DNA of 64,000 bases from Bifidobacterium scardovii JCM 12489 = DSM 13734 (GTDB taxonomy: Bacteria > Actinomycetota > Actinomycetes > Actinomycetales > Bifidobacteriaceae), in NCBI RefSeq assembly GCF_001042635.1, contig NZ_AP012331.1:2232001-2296000 (forward strand), read 5' to 3'. How positions within the stretch are numbered: position 1 is the first letter of the stretch; each line of letters opens with the position of its first letter. Position numbers and translations under genes: made by a program. Positions 1 to 8,971 of the stretch are shown piece by piece. Under the pieces are notes generated by a model. It did no database searches, was not told the origin of the DNA, and saw only the letters and a list, made by a program, of their open reading frames with translations.

Positions 1-468
1 CTGCCGATCGTCTCCCAGGTCGCCATCCTGCTGATCATCGGCGTGGTCGTGGCCGCCAACGGCCCGAAGCTGTTCGCCGCCGCCTCCCTGATGGCCATCC
101 CGGTGGTCATCCTGCACAACCTGTGCGGCTACGGACTGGGCTTCGGCTTCTCCAAGCTCATGTACAAGGTGTACCCGAAGGGCTTCAAGTACGCCCAGCA
201 GAAGGCCATCACCTTCGAGGTCGGCATGCAGGACTCCGCTCTGGGCGCCACGCTGGCCCTGACCTCGTTCGCGGCCAACCCGCTGGCCGCCGTGCCGTCC
301 ACCTTCTTCAGCGTGTGGCACAACATCTCCGGTTCGGTGCTGTCGAGCTGGTGGCGCAACCACGATGACAAGCACGCCATTGCCCACGATTCCGCCAATG
401 GCGAGAAGGGCTCGGCCAAGCTCGCCGTGCCGTCCGTCGCCACGGTGGCCGCCGAAGCCACCGCCTGA
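1..468 (+). CDS. Bile acid:sodium symporter family protein, 3' part
   Basis: The gene enters from before the window and is open from base 1; 155 codons are visible before the TGA at 466-468. Hydrophobic segments alternate with a conserved stretch (TFEVGMQDSALGATLA) that matches the later core helices of the BASS family, secondary transporters for bile acids, pantoate or related organic anions. The last 40 residues are a hydrophilic, Ala-rich tail that is probably cytoplasmic. The substrate cannot be told from this fragment. A strong terminator follows 58 bp after the stop. Family call from motif memory; the missing N-terminus limits certainty. Confidence 0.75.
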   Translation: MPIVSQVAILLIIGVVVAANGPKLFAAASLMAIPVVILHNLCGYGLGFGFSKLMYKVYPKGFKYAQQKAITFEVGMQDSALGATLALTSFAANPLAAVPSTFFSVWHNISGSVLSSWWRNHDDKHAIAHDSANGEKGSAKLAVPSVATVAAEATA

Positions 469-485
469 CCGGCTTTCGCCGATTC

Positions 486-523
486 ACGGTTATATAACCG
501 TTATACGGTTATATAACCGTTAT
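486..523. repeat. Two tandem 16-bp perfect palindromes
   Basis: The 16-bp palindrome ACGGTTATATAACCGT occurs at 486-501 and again at 505-520, each followed by TAT, giving a 19-bp period. AT-rich centre, GC-containing arms. The shape is like a pair of transcription-factor operators, but it lies between convergent genes and in front of a terminator, so its role is unclear. Confidence 0.75.
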
Positions 524-526
524 ATA

Positions 527-569
527 GAAGGCTGCTGGATGATCTCATTCATCCAACAGCCTTCCTTTT
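527..569 (+). terminator. Rho-independent terminator
   Basis: Inverted repeat 527-542 / 549-564 with one mismatch, a 6-nt loop, then a T-rich run (CTTTTATAT). It terminates the symporter gene ending at 468. Confidence 0.85.
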
Positions 570-578
570 ATATATGGG

Positions 579-746
579 CGCCCCTCCCCGAGGGGAGCTG
601 TCGGCGAAGCCGACTGAGGGGAGCGACCGACTCACCCTCCCGCCGGCGGGAGGCGCGGCGCAGCTGCAATGGCATTCGTGGCAGTCACTTTCGTTCGTTC
701 ATCCTCCCGCTGGCGGGAGGTGGCGCGCAGCGCCGGAGGGTGGTCA
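579..746. repeat. Bifidobacterial intergenic palindromic repeats
   Basis: Three short GC-rich palindromic modules are packed here: one ending in GACTGAGGGGAGC (about 579-625), a short one around 645-660, and one at 702-746 that recurs inverted at 11865-11908. Related copies lie at 32420-32520 and 48714-48761. They look like REP-type dispersed repeats; the last one runs onto the stop codon of the kinase gene. Confidence 0.6.
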
Positions 747-2261
747 AGATCCAAGGATGGTCAAACCCCGGCCAACCGCATCCACGGCGGGATACAGCGT
801 GACGAACGCCGGATAAACGGCATCGTACGCCCGCGCCGCCGCCGGCCGCGGCGCATACACGACGCTCTCGCACACGTCCCGGATCAGGCCGGGCTTATCG
901 AACACCAGCGACGCGAGCGCCACGGCCGGCAATATGTCGGCGTTGGCGAACACCTCGACCGGGTGCGCCAGCACGTCGGCCATGATCTGGCACCATGCCG
1001 ATTCGCGCGCCCCGCCGCCGATCAGCGAGATCGTCTCCGGAGGCGCGTCGAAGCTCTCCATGCCCTGACGGATCGAGAACGCGACGCCTTCGAGCGCGGC
1101 GCGCAACATATCGGCCTTGGTCGTATCCGGCGAGATGCCGACATACGCGCCACGGATCGCGGGATTCATCACGGGGAACCGCTCCCCCACCAGATACGGC
1201 AGGCAGAGCACGCCGTTCGCGCCTGGGCGCGAGCCCTCGATCAGATCGTGCGCCGTGCCGTAGTCGGCGCCGGCAAAAACGCGCGACGCCCACCGATGCA
1301 CGTCGCCGGCGTTGAGGAAGGGCACCGCGTTGACGAATCCGGGCGCCACGCCGAATGCGAGGTTGGCGGCGCCGGGCTTGTCCGTGAACGGCTCGGGCGA
1401 GACCGTGGCGATCCATCCGGAGGTGCCGAGGTTGATGTTGTACTCGCCGGGGCGGCTCACCCCGCTGGCGAGCGTGGTCGCCCCGGCATCGCCGATGCCT
1501 GCATATACCGGCGTTCCGGCGGCGAAACCGGTGAGCTGCCGCGCCGGCTCGCCGACCTTGCCGACGATATCCTGCGGTCTGTGCAGCCGCGGCAGCATCG
1601 CCGGATCGATGGAGGCCGCCACGCAGAGTTCCGCGTCCCATCGACCGGTGTGGATATCCATGGCGCCTGCCGTGGTGCATGCGGCCACATCACCGACCGC
1701 CGCCCCGGTCAATCGCGCGATGAGATAGTCCTTGGAGCTGATGAGCACATGGCGGATCGCCGCGAACGACTCGGGCTCGTCGTCCCGCAGCCACATGAGC
1801 TTGGGCAGCGGCAGGCCTCCTTCGAGACGGTTGCCGACCACGGCGAGAAAGCGGTCGGCGCCGCCGCAGTATGCGTCGGCAAGCGTCTGCTCCTGCCGTT
1901 CGGCGCGTCCGTCCGAATACAGGATGGCGTTGCGCACCGGCCGCAGATCGCCGTCAAGCGCGATCAGATCCTGCATCTGGCCGCTGAAGATGATGCCGGC
2001 GACCCGATCGGCGGCGAATCCCGGCTCCCGCGCTTCGGCCGAAGCCAGCATATGCCGCGACACCAAGCAGAACGCCCGCCACCACTGGCCGGGATCCTGC
2101 TCGCGGCGGTCGCCGTCGATGATCAGATCCAGCTGCTCGCTGCCGCTGGCCACGATGCGCCCGTCCGCCGCGACCAGCGCCCCCTTGAGCGCCGTGGTGC
2201 CCGCATCGAACACCGCCGCATATGCCGTTGTATTGCTATCCATACGCTCCATGGTAGCCAT
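744..2261 (-). CDS. FGGY-family carbohydrate kinase, xylulokinase-like
   Basis: A 505-residue cytoplasmic sugar kinase of normal FGGY length. The N-terminal phosphate-binding segment is FDAGTTALKGALV (about residues 18-30), the ISFSGQMQ-like segment is present as IFSGQMQD, and the C-terminal domain carries NLGTSGW and the nucleotide-binding SLIGGGARES. These are the two ATPase-fold halves expected for phosphorylation of xylulose, gluconate or another pentulose. The substrate is not decided by the sequence. Three nearby ATGs (residues 1, 4 and 7) could start the protein; the first is used. It stands alone, convergent with the upstream gene and separated from the IS by about 230 bp. Confidence 0.8.
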   Translation of the reverse strand: MATMERMDSNTTAYAAVFDAGTTALKGALVAADGRIVASGSEQLDLIIDGDRREQDPGQWWRAFCLVSRHMLASAEAREPGFAADRVAGIIFSGQMQDLIALDGDLRPVRNAILYSDGRAERQEQTLADAYCGGADRFLAVVGNRLEGGLPLPKLMWLRDDEPESFAAIRHVLISSKDYLIARLTGAAVGDVAACTTAGAMDIHTGRWDAELCVAASIDPAMLPRLHRPQDIVGKVGEPARQLTGFAAGTPVYAGIGDAGATTLASGVSRPGEYNINLGTSGWIATVSPEPFTDKPGAANLAFGVAPGFVNAVPFLNAGDVHRWASRVFAGADYGTAHDLIEGSRPGANGVLCLPYLVGERFPVMNPAIRGAYVGISPDTTKADMLRAALEGVAFSIRQGMESFDAPPETISLIGGGARESAWCQIMADVLAHPVEVFANADILPAVALASLVFDKPGLIRDVCESVVYAPRPAAARAYDAVYPAFVTLYPAVDAVGRGLTILGS

Positions 2262-2454
2262 CCGACGAGTCGCCGACTATCGGACTCTGTGAAATGCAAA
2301 TGATCTTCGGCTGACACGTATCTGACAGAAAGACGGTTACAGCTGACAACATGCCTTCTGAGGCTATTCCCTTTCGTGCTGACTCATTATAGGGTGACTT
2401 CACTGAGTCACCGAAGGCCCAGTGCGAACAGTCACAGACAAAGGAGCCGACCTA

Positions 2455-2493
2455 ATGGCCGTACCCCAATACATACGAACGAAACCGCGAGGT
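2455..2493 (+). pseudogene. Possible 5' stub of a gene cut by the IS
   Basis: A good ribosome-binding site (AAGGAG at about 2441) precedes ATG 2455, which opens a frame (MAVPQYIRTKPR) running into the left end of the insertion sequence after 12-13 codons. No matching continuation is apparent after the right end at 4129. It may be a disrupted host gene or chance. Confidence 0.3.
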
Positions 2494-4129
2494 GGTGCCG
2501 TTTTCTTGGACTGTGATCCGGGGAGGAACCCATCATGGCGAAGTACACGAGGGAACAGCGGCAACGCGCGGTCGAGCTGTATGCGAAATACGAGTGCTGC
2601 GCGGCGGGTGTGATACGCGAGCTGGGGTATCCCAGCCGGGAGGCGTTGCGCATGTGGCACCGGGACTGGCTCGGCGAACAGGAGACGGGCGTGCCCTCGC
2701 AGCGGGGTGAACGGTATGCGCGCTACACGGAGGAGCGGAAGCGTGCGGCCGTGGACCATTATCTGACGCATGGGCGGCGTGCGAGCCGCACGATGCGCCA
2801 AATGGGGTATCCGAGCAAAGAGGTGCTCGTTTCGTGGATCGACGAGCTCGCGCCGGGCGAACGCCGGATTCGCCGTGGCCCGGTTCCCGGGGAATCGAAA
2901 CGGGATGCGGTCCTGAAGGTCGCGTCCGGCGAATTGAGTTCGCGCGAGGCCGCGGAGGTGGTGGGAGTGGATTCGTCGGTCGTGCGAAACTGGAAGCGTC
3001 AACTGCTCGGAGCCGCGAAAGGACTCATGGTGGCGAAGAGGGAACCGGAACGCGGGGGTTCCTCGCCGCAGGACGATCCGGACGCGCTGCGCGGCGAGGT
3101 CTCCGCGCTGAACGCGGATCTGGAGCGATTGCGCGCCGAATACCGGGCGATGGAGATCAGGTTGGCGATCGTGAAGGGCGCGGCGGAACTGGTGGGAAAA
3201 GAGCCGGGCGCAGACCCGGACAACCTGACAAGCCGAGAGAAGACGACCCTGATCAAGGACATCAGTGAGACGTTGGGCGTGAACGCGGAGAGCCTGCTGA
3301 AGGAGGTCGGCATCAAGCGCGGCACGTACTACTACCAGTTGAAGGCCATGCGCCGGCCGGACAGGAACGCGAGCCTCCTGTCCCTGGTGCGCGAGGCGTT
3401 CGAGAACAGCAGGAGGCGTTACGGGTACAAGCGCATCCACCTCGAGCTCAAAAGCGCGGGCATCATCGTGTCGGCCAAGCGCATCATGCGCCTGATGACC
3501 AGCCACGGCATGGTCCCCGTGTCCAGGAGCGCGAAGCGCTGCAGTTCGTACAAGGGCGAGATCGGCGGCGCGCCCGCCAATCTCGTGAACCGCGACTTCC
3601 ACGCCACCGCGCCGAACCGGCTGTGGGTCACGGACATCACCGAGTTCCCGATCCCGGCGGGCAAGGTGTACCTGTCGCCGGTCATCGACTGCTATGACGG
3701 CATGCCGGTCGCCTGGACGATCGGCACGAGCCCCAACGCCGCCCTGGCCAACGGGATGCTCGAGACCGCGTGCGCCACGCTCAGGCCCGGCGAGACTCCG
3801 GTCATCCACTCGGACCGTGGCTGCCACTACCGGTGGCCCGAATGGATCCGCATCTGCAAAAGCCACGGGCTGACCCGGTCGATGAGCGCGAAGGGCTGTT
3901 CGCCGGACAATGCGGCCGCGGAGGGGTTCTTCGGCCGTCTCAAGAACGAGTTCTATTACGGGCGGGACTGGAGTGGCGTGGGCTACGAGGAGTTCCATGA
4001 GCGCCTGGCCGCCTACCTGACCCACTACAATGAAACCAGGATCAAGAAGTCACTGGACTGGCTAAGCCCCGTGCAATACCGCAAACACCTTGGAATGGCC
4101 GCCTGACCGTCCAAAAAAACATCCGCACC
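2494..4129 (+). mobile_element. IS3-type insertion sequence
   Basis: Imperfect inverted ends: GGTGCCG followed by TTTTCTTGGAC at the left (2494-2511) and its approximate reverse complement (GTCC, A-run, CCGCACC) at 4109-4129. The element holds one intact transposase gene. I did not find a convincing target duplication, so the exact ends are provisional by a few bases. Confidence 0.6.
2535..4106 (+). CDS. IS3-family transposase, single reading frame
   Basis: A 523-residue DDE transposase. The first 160 residues hold repeated helix-turn-helix-like segments of the kind that bind IS ends. A helical stretch of about residues 175-215 precedes an HTH_21-like region and the rve integrase core. The catalytic triad is visible as D in WVTDITEF, D in IHSDRGCHY and E in AAAEGFFGRLKNE. 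Most IS3 elements need a -1 frameshift to join OrfA and OrfB; here both parts are in one continuous frame. Start ATG 2535 has GGGGAGG upstream. The gene looks intact and so possibly active. Confidence 0.9.
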   Translation: MAKYTREQRQRAVELYAKYECCAAGVIRELGYPSREALRMWHRDWLGEQETGVPSQRGERYARYTEERKRAAVDHYLTHGRRASRTMRQMGYPSKEVLVSWIDELAPGERRIRRGPVPGESKRDAVLKVASGELSSREAAEVVGVDSSVVRNWKRQLLGAAKGLMVAKREPERGGSSPQDDPDALRGEVSALNADLERLRAEYRAMEIRLAIVKGAAELVGKEPGADPDNLTSREKTTLIKDISETLGVNAESLLKEVGIKRGTYYYQLKAMRRPDRNASLLSLVREAFENSRRRYGYKRIHLELKSAGIIVSAKRIMRLMTSHGMVPVSRSAKRCSSYKGEIGGAPANLVNRDFHATAPNRLWVTDITEFPIPAGKVYLSPVIDCYDGMPVAWTIGTSPNAALANGMLETACATLRPGETPVIHSDRGCHYRWPEWIRICKSHGLTRSMSAKGCSPDNAAAEGFFGRLKNEFYYGRDWSGVGYEEFHERLAAYLTHYNETRIKKSLDWLSPVQYRKHLGMAA

Positions 4130-4310
4130 CCCCTACCCGGGAAATCGTTAAGGAAACAGGGAAAAGAGCAGTGACATCCTTTACCCCGATAACACGCCCT
4201 GCAGATAACGATGCCTTGCCGTGGCTTGCGGAATCGTAACCATCCGAGCTACCGGTATCGGTTACACAAGCGTTGACGGAAATTCTATACAGGAATTGAC
4301 GGTCACGACA

Positions 4311-4354
4311 GCTCCGTTCCCTACCGTAACACTGTATTCGGCAGGGAACGGAGC
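4311..4354 (-). terminator. Hairpin over the stop of the AraC gene
   Basis: A perfect 12-bp inverted repeat (4311-4322 / 4343-4354) with a 20-nt loop overlaps the stop codon of the AraC-type gene. There is no T-run, so it may be an mRNA-end stabiliser or a weak terminator. Confidence 0.45.
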
Positions 4355-5163
4355 CTCCTATATTCACTTGGATTCAACATATTCTCTCGGCGAAACGCTC
4401 GAGAGAATGCATCTGGACTCTTATACCCACATCGTTTAGCAACCAGATCTATGGGCTCTCTTGTCTTGGTCAACAACTCAGCAGCTCTGGACATCCGAGC
4501 ATTCAAAATAAACTGACGCGGAGAAATGCCGAGATGCGTCCTGAATACTTCAAACAAGTATGCGCGGCTAACAAATAATTGATTGGCAACATCCTCGACG
4601 TATACTTTTAAATCAGAGTTCACGCATTTGTTGATATAGTCAACAGCATTTTTGACCAGACCATCATCCAGCCGCTCCAGAGGAGTCAGTACGGACTGTC
4701 TGCTGGACATTAATATTCCAATAATCTGTAGGAATGTTCCTTGAATAAGTAGATCATTTGAGGGAGTACGCTTCGGGAAACGCAAAATCTGATCAATGGA
4801 CCGTCTGATTGCATCATAATTCGAAATGGCAATAACCGGATGTTCAGAGCTCAACCCGCATAAAGAAAGAGTTCGACGCACGTCGTCGCCACGAAAATCA
4901 GTCCAACAATAACTCCAAGGATTTCTGACATCGGCATAATAAAAAACCGGAGTATGTGAGGGAACATAGAAGCAATGATGCGCCCCTATTTCATAGTATC
5001 GATTGTTCACATAATAATGGCCGCTGCCCGATCCGGTGAAATGCAACATATCATAATCACGCATGCCGGGCCCCCAAGAATGTCCGGGATCACAATTCTC
5101 GATTCCCGCCGATACGAAGTCAAGACGTACATGGTCTACCGGATGCTCGATCGTATACTGCAT
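4321..5163 (-). CDS. AraC-family transcriptional regulator
   Basis: A 280-residue regulator. Residues 1-160 are a cupin-like sugar-sensing domain (MLHFTGSGSGHYYVNNRYYEIG and a histidine-rich strand). Residues 170-275 form the double helix-turn-helix, ending in the family signature RCGYKSPDAFSRAFRRENMLNPSEYRR. It lies last in a minus-strand island with a GH36 glycosidase and a sugar ABC importer, so it probably activates that set in response to the imported sugar. The gap to the glycosidase stop (133 bp) holds an inverted repeat at 5206-5267. GC content is clearly lower than in the housekeeping genes, in keeping with transfer. Confidence 0.88.
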   Translation of the reverse strand: MQYTIEHPVDHVRLDFVSAGIENCDPGHSWGPGMRDYDMLHFTGSGSGHYYVNNRYYEIGAHHCFYVPSHTPVFYYADVRNPWSYCWTDFRGDDVRRTLSLCGLSSEHPVIAISNYDAIRRSIDQILRFPKRTPSNDLLIQGTFLQIIGILMSSRQSVLTPLERLDDGLVKNAVDYINKCVNSDLKVYVEDVANQLFVSRAYLFEVFRTHLGISPRQFILNARMSRAAELLTKTREPIDLVAKRCGYKSPDAFSRAFRRENMLNPSEYRRLRSLPNTVLR

Positions 5164-5205
5164 TATCCCCCCTAACTATTCCCCACATAATGTATAAGAT
5201 ACAAC

Positions 5206-5267
5206 CGTCAATAGGGTGGCACCCAACTTTGTCCGCACAAAACGAGATGCCACCCACGACATTGACG
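5206..5267. promoter_or_regulatory. Imperfect long hairpin upstream of the AraC gene
   Basis: Nested inverted repeats: CGTCAAT (5206-5212) with ATTGACG (5261-5267), and GGGTGGCA (5214-5221) with TGCCACCC (5248-5255). It may end the glycosidase transcript or be an operator for the regulator gene. Confidence 0.4.
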
Positions 5268-5296
5268 AATGTCCCTTCATCGACGAATTGATTTAA

Positions 5297-7081
5297 TCAC
5301 AATTCCAAATCCAGCACTCCAAATGGTTCGACAAATATGCTTATCACCGTTGCACCATTAACCGACTTCTGACATATTGATGTCTTACGCTCTCGGTATC
5401 CCGCCGCATCCACAGTTTGTATCAACAGGCCTACATGCCCGTCCACACCGCGAATGCGAATAGTCGTTGTGCAGGAATTCGTGGCATTGAGAACAACCAA
5501 ATGATGCACTTCTCTCGCATCCATGTCCACTATGGTGTGCTCAGAGTATATGCCGGTGACCTGCACACCATCAGCGGCTGCATTTACTATTGGATATGAT
5601 AAGGCCTGTGATCCGAGGCGTAATTGTCCTTCTAAAATCACATGCCGATAGCGGTTCCATATTGATAACAGGTGACGGCATACCGATTGTTGTTCTTCGG
5701 GAATCAGTGATGGTGTAACCGATAACTGCGGCACGCTGAAGAAGGAAGACATGATCTGTTGAGCACATGCAGCCGACTGAGCAGAAGTATCCCACACGAG
5801 CATGTCCGAATCAACTACACGCCCAGAAGCTACAAGCCTTGCATTTATTGTGCCACATCTATTTGCGATGGCATCGGCAGGACAATCTGAAGCTCTAAGC
5901 ACGTTGGCATAAGAGCCGAGCAACGGATTCACATACGGAGAGCGGAACTCAATAAGAGGACTCGTCTCATGCTTCAAGGTAATGGCAGATCGTATATCTT
6001 CCAATAGTTTAAGCATCGCGACACCAACATCATTCAAAGCGTCCGCCTCAGATGGAGATCGGGAACCTTGATAGCACGACGCCTGATCGAGAAAGTCAAT
6101 TTTCAAACCATCAATGTCGTATGTCTCCACCAATCGCCGGCACATACGCGCAATCAATGCGCGTACAGAAGCTCGACGCGGATCGAGTACGTGGGTATTC
6201 AAATCCGCTCCATCCAGATAGATCGGATTCTGATCCCTGACATGCGACCAAACACTGGATCGTTCTCCGACCAGCAGCGGAGCCACCCAAAGGACCACAG
6301 ACAAGCCTTTTTCATGTAGCTTGGCCACGGTATCTTTCAAATCAGGAAATTTCTCGGGGTCGGGTATCCAATCGCCGCATCCGGCATATCCCCGCCCACT
6401 ACCGTACATTTGCCAGCCGTCATCAATAAACACGGATTTGCATCCGAGCTGAAGTATACCTTCCGCTTCAGCAAGCAAATATGCAGAGCTGACATTTTGC
6501 AGACACGCATACCATGTCGAGAATACCGGGTCATACGCATATCGGGGAATCGGCATTACACCGTGGCCAGCGCGTATGAATTCGTTCAATTGAGCGATGG
6601 AATCAACAATCGACAGACAAGCCGCAACGTCGATTATCAATAAATGTTCTTGCTCGCGTCTCATATGGAATCGTAAGAGTATCGAGAATAGGCGGCGCTC
6701 CTCATCAACGCCGTATTGCATCGTCAACTCGCCAACGGATAAGGAAAAACCAAAACCCAACAGGCAATTGTCTGATACATCCAGCAGACATCCCATCGGC
6801 TCAGACTGAACCAATGAGATCCGTTTCTTGCCATGCCAATCCGGAGGCAATGGCACACAGTCCCGTTCGCCTGGGTGCCAGAACGACACGGCACCACCAA
6901 GAGGCACCGTTATGGCTATCATGCTTTCATCATCGATCCGATGGTCTCGGCGCACCGTTACCACATAACGTCCTTCACCCATCTCGGTGGTTTCCAGATG
7001 CAAATCACACGTCGCGAGCAGTTCACCGTTACCCGCATGACCTTGCGAAAGCAAGACACCCTCATATCTGTCCAACAGCAT
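5297..7081 (-). CDS. Glycoside hydrolase family 36, alpha-galactosidase-like
   Basis: A 594-residue intracellular glycosidase (no signal peptide). The (beta/alpha)8 barrel begins near FIDDGWQ (218-224). The nucleophile is D329 in DGLKIDF and the acid/base is D399 in RASDC, both typical of GH36 (alpha-galactosidase, alpha-N-acetylgalactosaminidase and relatives). At 594 residues it is shorter than the usual 700+ residue GH36 enzymes, with a reduced N-terminal beta domain, so the substrate is uncertain. It is encoded just downstream of a two-permease ABC importer, so it probably splits the imported oligosaccharide in the cytoplasm. Codon use is AT-richer than in flanking core genes. Confidence 0.82.
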   Translation of the reverse strand: MLLDRYEGVLLSQGHAGNGELLATCDLHLETTEMGEGRYVVTVRRDHRIDDESMIAITVPLGGAVSFWHPGERDCVPLPPDWHGKKRISLVQSEPMGCLLDVSDNCLLGFGFSLSVGELTMQYGVDEERRLFSILLRFHMRREQEHLLIIDVAACLSIVDSIAQLNEFIRAGHGVMPIPRYAYDPVFSTWYACLQNVSSAYLLAEAEGILQLGCKSVFIDDGWQMYGSGRGYAGCGDWIPDPEKFPDLKDTVAKLHEKGLSVVLWVAPLLVGERSSVWSHVRDQNPIYLDGADLNTHVLDPRRASVRALIARMCRRLVETYDIDGLKIDFLDQASCYQGSRSPSEADALNDVGVAMLKLLEDIRSAITLKHETSPLIEFRSPYVNPLLGSYANVLRASDCPADAIANRCGTINARLVASGRVVDSDMLVWDTSAQSAACAQQIMSSFFSVPQLSVTPSLIPEEQQSVCRHLLSIWNRYRHVILEGQLRLGSQALSYPIVNAAADGVQVTGIYSEHTIVDMDAREVHHLVVLNATNSCTTTIRIRGVDGHVGLLIQTVDAAGYRERKTSICQKSVNGATVISIFVEPFGVLDLEL

Positions 7082-7119
7082 TGTCGGACGCTCCTTTCAC
7101 TATGCGTATCATCACATAC

Positions 7120-7983
7120 CTATTCCTTAATGGAACCGGCGAGCATGCCAGACACAAATTCCTTCTGCAGGAACACAAACAAAATAAGCACAGGCAATAC
7201 GCTCAACGCGGTTCCCGCCAACAGCTGACCATAATCGGTGGTGCCGATGCCCTGCAAAGTTGCCAAAGCAACAGGAATCGTGTACTGACTGGGAGAACGT
7301 TGCACGACCAGCGGATAGGTGAAATCATTCCAACGCGCCAAAAACATAAAGATCGAAAGCGCTGCCAAAGATGGCTTCATCGCAGGCAACACTATCGTGG
7401 AAAAGATGCGGAATTCTCCAGCCCCATCAATCCTCGCTGCTTCAACGATGGTTCGAGGGAATGAGCCCATGGCCTGTTTCATCAAAAACACGCCAAAGGG
7501 CATGGCCAAATCGGGCAAGATCAGTGACTGATAGCTACCCAACCATCCGAAATTCAACATCATTTTGAATAAAGGGACCAATGTGACTTGTCCTGGCAAA
7601 CTCATCACGGCAATAACCAATCCAAATAGGATCTTACTTCCTTTAAACTGGTATTGTGCAAAGGCATAGCCAGCCAAACTACACACCACAGCACCAATAA
7701 GCACATACAGTACCGACACCACAACCGAATTGACAATCGCCGTACCGAAATCCGTACTGCCCATGAGTCCCTTCAAATTATTCAGGAACTCGCCTCCCGG
7801 TGTCAGATGCGGTGTTTTGGCATAGATCTCGTTGGCCGAACGAGTGCTTGCAACGACCAGCCACCAGAATGGAAAAATGAATATGATCAGGCCTAGTCCC
7901 AAACCACCGGTCAAAGCCACGCTTCTCCATGCTCGGCCAGTTCGATCTATCTTCTGGGATCCACGAATTTTTTCTGACATCAT
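7120..7983 (-). CDS. Carbohydrate ABC transporter permease (MalG type)
   Basis: A 287-residue inner-membrane permease with six predicted membrane segments. The EAA loop is EAARIDGAGEFRIFSTIVLPAMKPSLAA, the ATPase-contact motif of binding-protein-dependent sugar importers of the CUT1 class. Its start lies 2 bp from the stop of the partner permease, so the two are translationally coupled. No ATPase gene is present in the island; CUT1 systems of bifidobacteria commonly share a distant MsmK-like ATPase (family knowledge). Confidence 0.9.
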   Translation of the reverse strand: MMSEKIRGSQKIDRTGRAWRSVALTGGLGLGLIIFIFPFWWLVVASTRSANEIYAKTPHLTPGGEFLNNLKGLMGSTDFGTAIVNSVVVSVLYVLIGAVVCSLAGYAFAQYQFKGSKILFGLVIAVMSLPGQVTLVPLFKMMLNFGWLGSYQSLILPDLAMPFGVFLMKQAMGSFPRTIVEAARIDGAGEFRIFSTIVLPAMKPSLAALSIFMFLARWNDFTYPLVVQRSPSQYTIPVALATLQGIGTTDYGQLLAGTALSVLPVLILFVFLQKEFVSGMLAGSIKE

Positions 7984-7984
7984 G

Positions 7985-8899
7985 CTAGTCTTTCTCCCTT
8001 TGAATCCAGAACTGGATGCAACTTAAAATCACCACGATGACCAGCAATGCATAACCGATAGCTGATGCATAGCCAAAGTCGAAGTACTTGAATCCCTGCA
8101 TGTACAGATACATACCGATGGTAAGCGTCGCATTATTGGGACCACCACTGGTCAGAACATAGGGCTCATCAAACAGCTGAAGCGTGCCAATGGTAGACAG
8201 TACCGTTGTCAACAGAATGGCCGGTCTCAAACCCGGGATTGTCACCGATTTGAAACGTTGCCAAGCATTGGCGCCATCCACAGATGCGGCCTCATACAGT
8301 TCATCAGGGATCGATTGAAGCTGTGCCAGATAAATAACAGCGTTCTGCCCCGTGTAGTGCCATGTCATCGCAAGAATAATCGATACTCTCGCCCAACCAG
8401 GCTGAGTCAACCATGGAACATCAGGAATATGCAGAAGGCCGAGAAAGTAATTTAGCACTCCGCTTTGTGGGTCAAGTATGTTTTTAAACAGAATTCCATA
8501 TGCTACCAGTCCCATGATAATGGGAAGGAAATAACCCATACGGAATATGGTACGAAACTTAAGCAAGGCTGAATTAAAAGCCACTGCTAAGGCTATGGCC
8601 AATATCAGCATGACCGGCACTTGAACAATCAAAATCAAAAAGGTATTTTTTAGTGCACGCCAGAACAATTCGTCACTGAACAGACGCTTAAAATTAGCGA
8701 ATCCGACGAACACCTGCTTGCCTGATTGATTTGCGGTTAAGGACAACCATCCCGAATACACGTATGGATAGAACTTGAACACAGCGTAAAGGATCACCAT
8801 CGGCGCAATAAAGATATACGGAGCGTTCTTCTGCGTGAGCCGAAGACGCGAAACGGCACGCCTCCGATCACCATTATTTGTAGTCTGATTTTTCATCAT
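7985..8899 (-). CDS. Carbohydrate ABC transporter permease (MalF type)
   Basis: A 304-residue inner-membrane partner of the MalG-type permease. It has a charged N-terminus, a first membrane segment at about residues 28-48, and the EAA loop near EAASVDGANAWQRFKSVTIPGLRPA. It belongs to the CUT1 (oligosaccharide) class. The binding-protein gene lies upstream with a strong hairpin in between, and the GH36 enzyme downstream. The imported sugar is probably the GH36 substrate (an alpha-galactoside or related glycan); this is inference. Confidence 0.9.
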   Translation of the reverse strand: MMKNQTTNNGDRRRAVSRLRLTQKNAPYIFIAPMVILYAVFKFYPYVYSGWLSLTANQSGKQVFVGFANFKRLFSDELFWRALKNTFLILIVQVPVMLILAIALAVAFNSALLKFRTIFRMGYFLPIIMGLVAYGILFKNILDPQSGVLNYFLGLLHIPDVPWLTQPGWARVSIILAMTWHYTGQNAVIYLAQLQSIPDELYEAASVDGANAWQRFKSVTIPGLRPAILLTTVLSTIGTLQLFDEPYVLTSGGPNNATLTIGMYLYMQGFKYFDFGYASAIGYALLVIVVILSCIQFWIQREKD

Positions 8900-8918
8900 G
8901 TAGACCCCTCATTGGCAA

Positions 8919-8956
8919 GAGCGTCCCGTCCTCTTGATGTTTTGGACGGGACGCTC
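8919..8956 (-). terminator. Intra-operon hairpin between binding protein and permeases
   Basis: A perfect 13-bp stem (8919-8931 / 8944-8956) with a 12-nt loop sits between the binding-protein stop at 8972 and the permease start at 8899. Such hairpins partially terminate or protect the upstream mRNA, giving more binding protein than permease. Confidence 0.75.
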
Positions 8957-8971
8957 TCCTCATGTACTGCG

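Noticed and set aside
4221-4439. 72-codon plus-strand frame after the IS
   Set aside because: Overlaps the 3' end of the AraC gene, no ribosome site, no recognisable domain.
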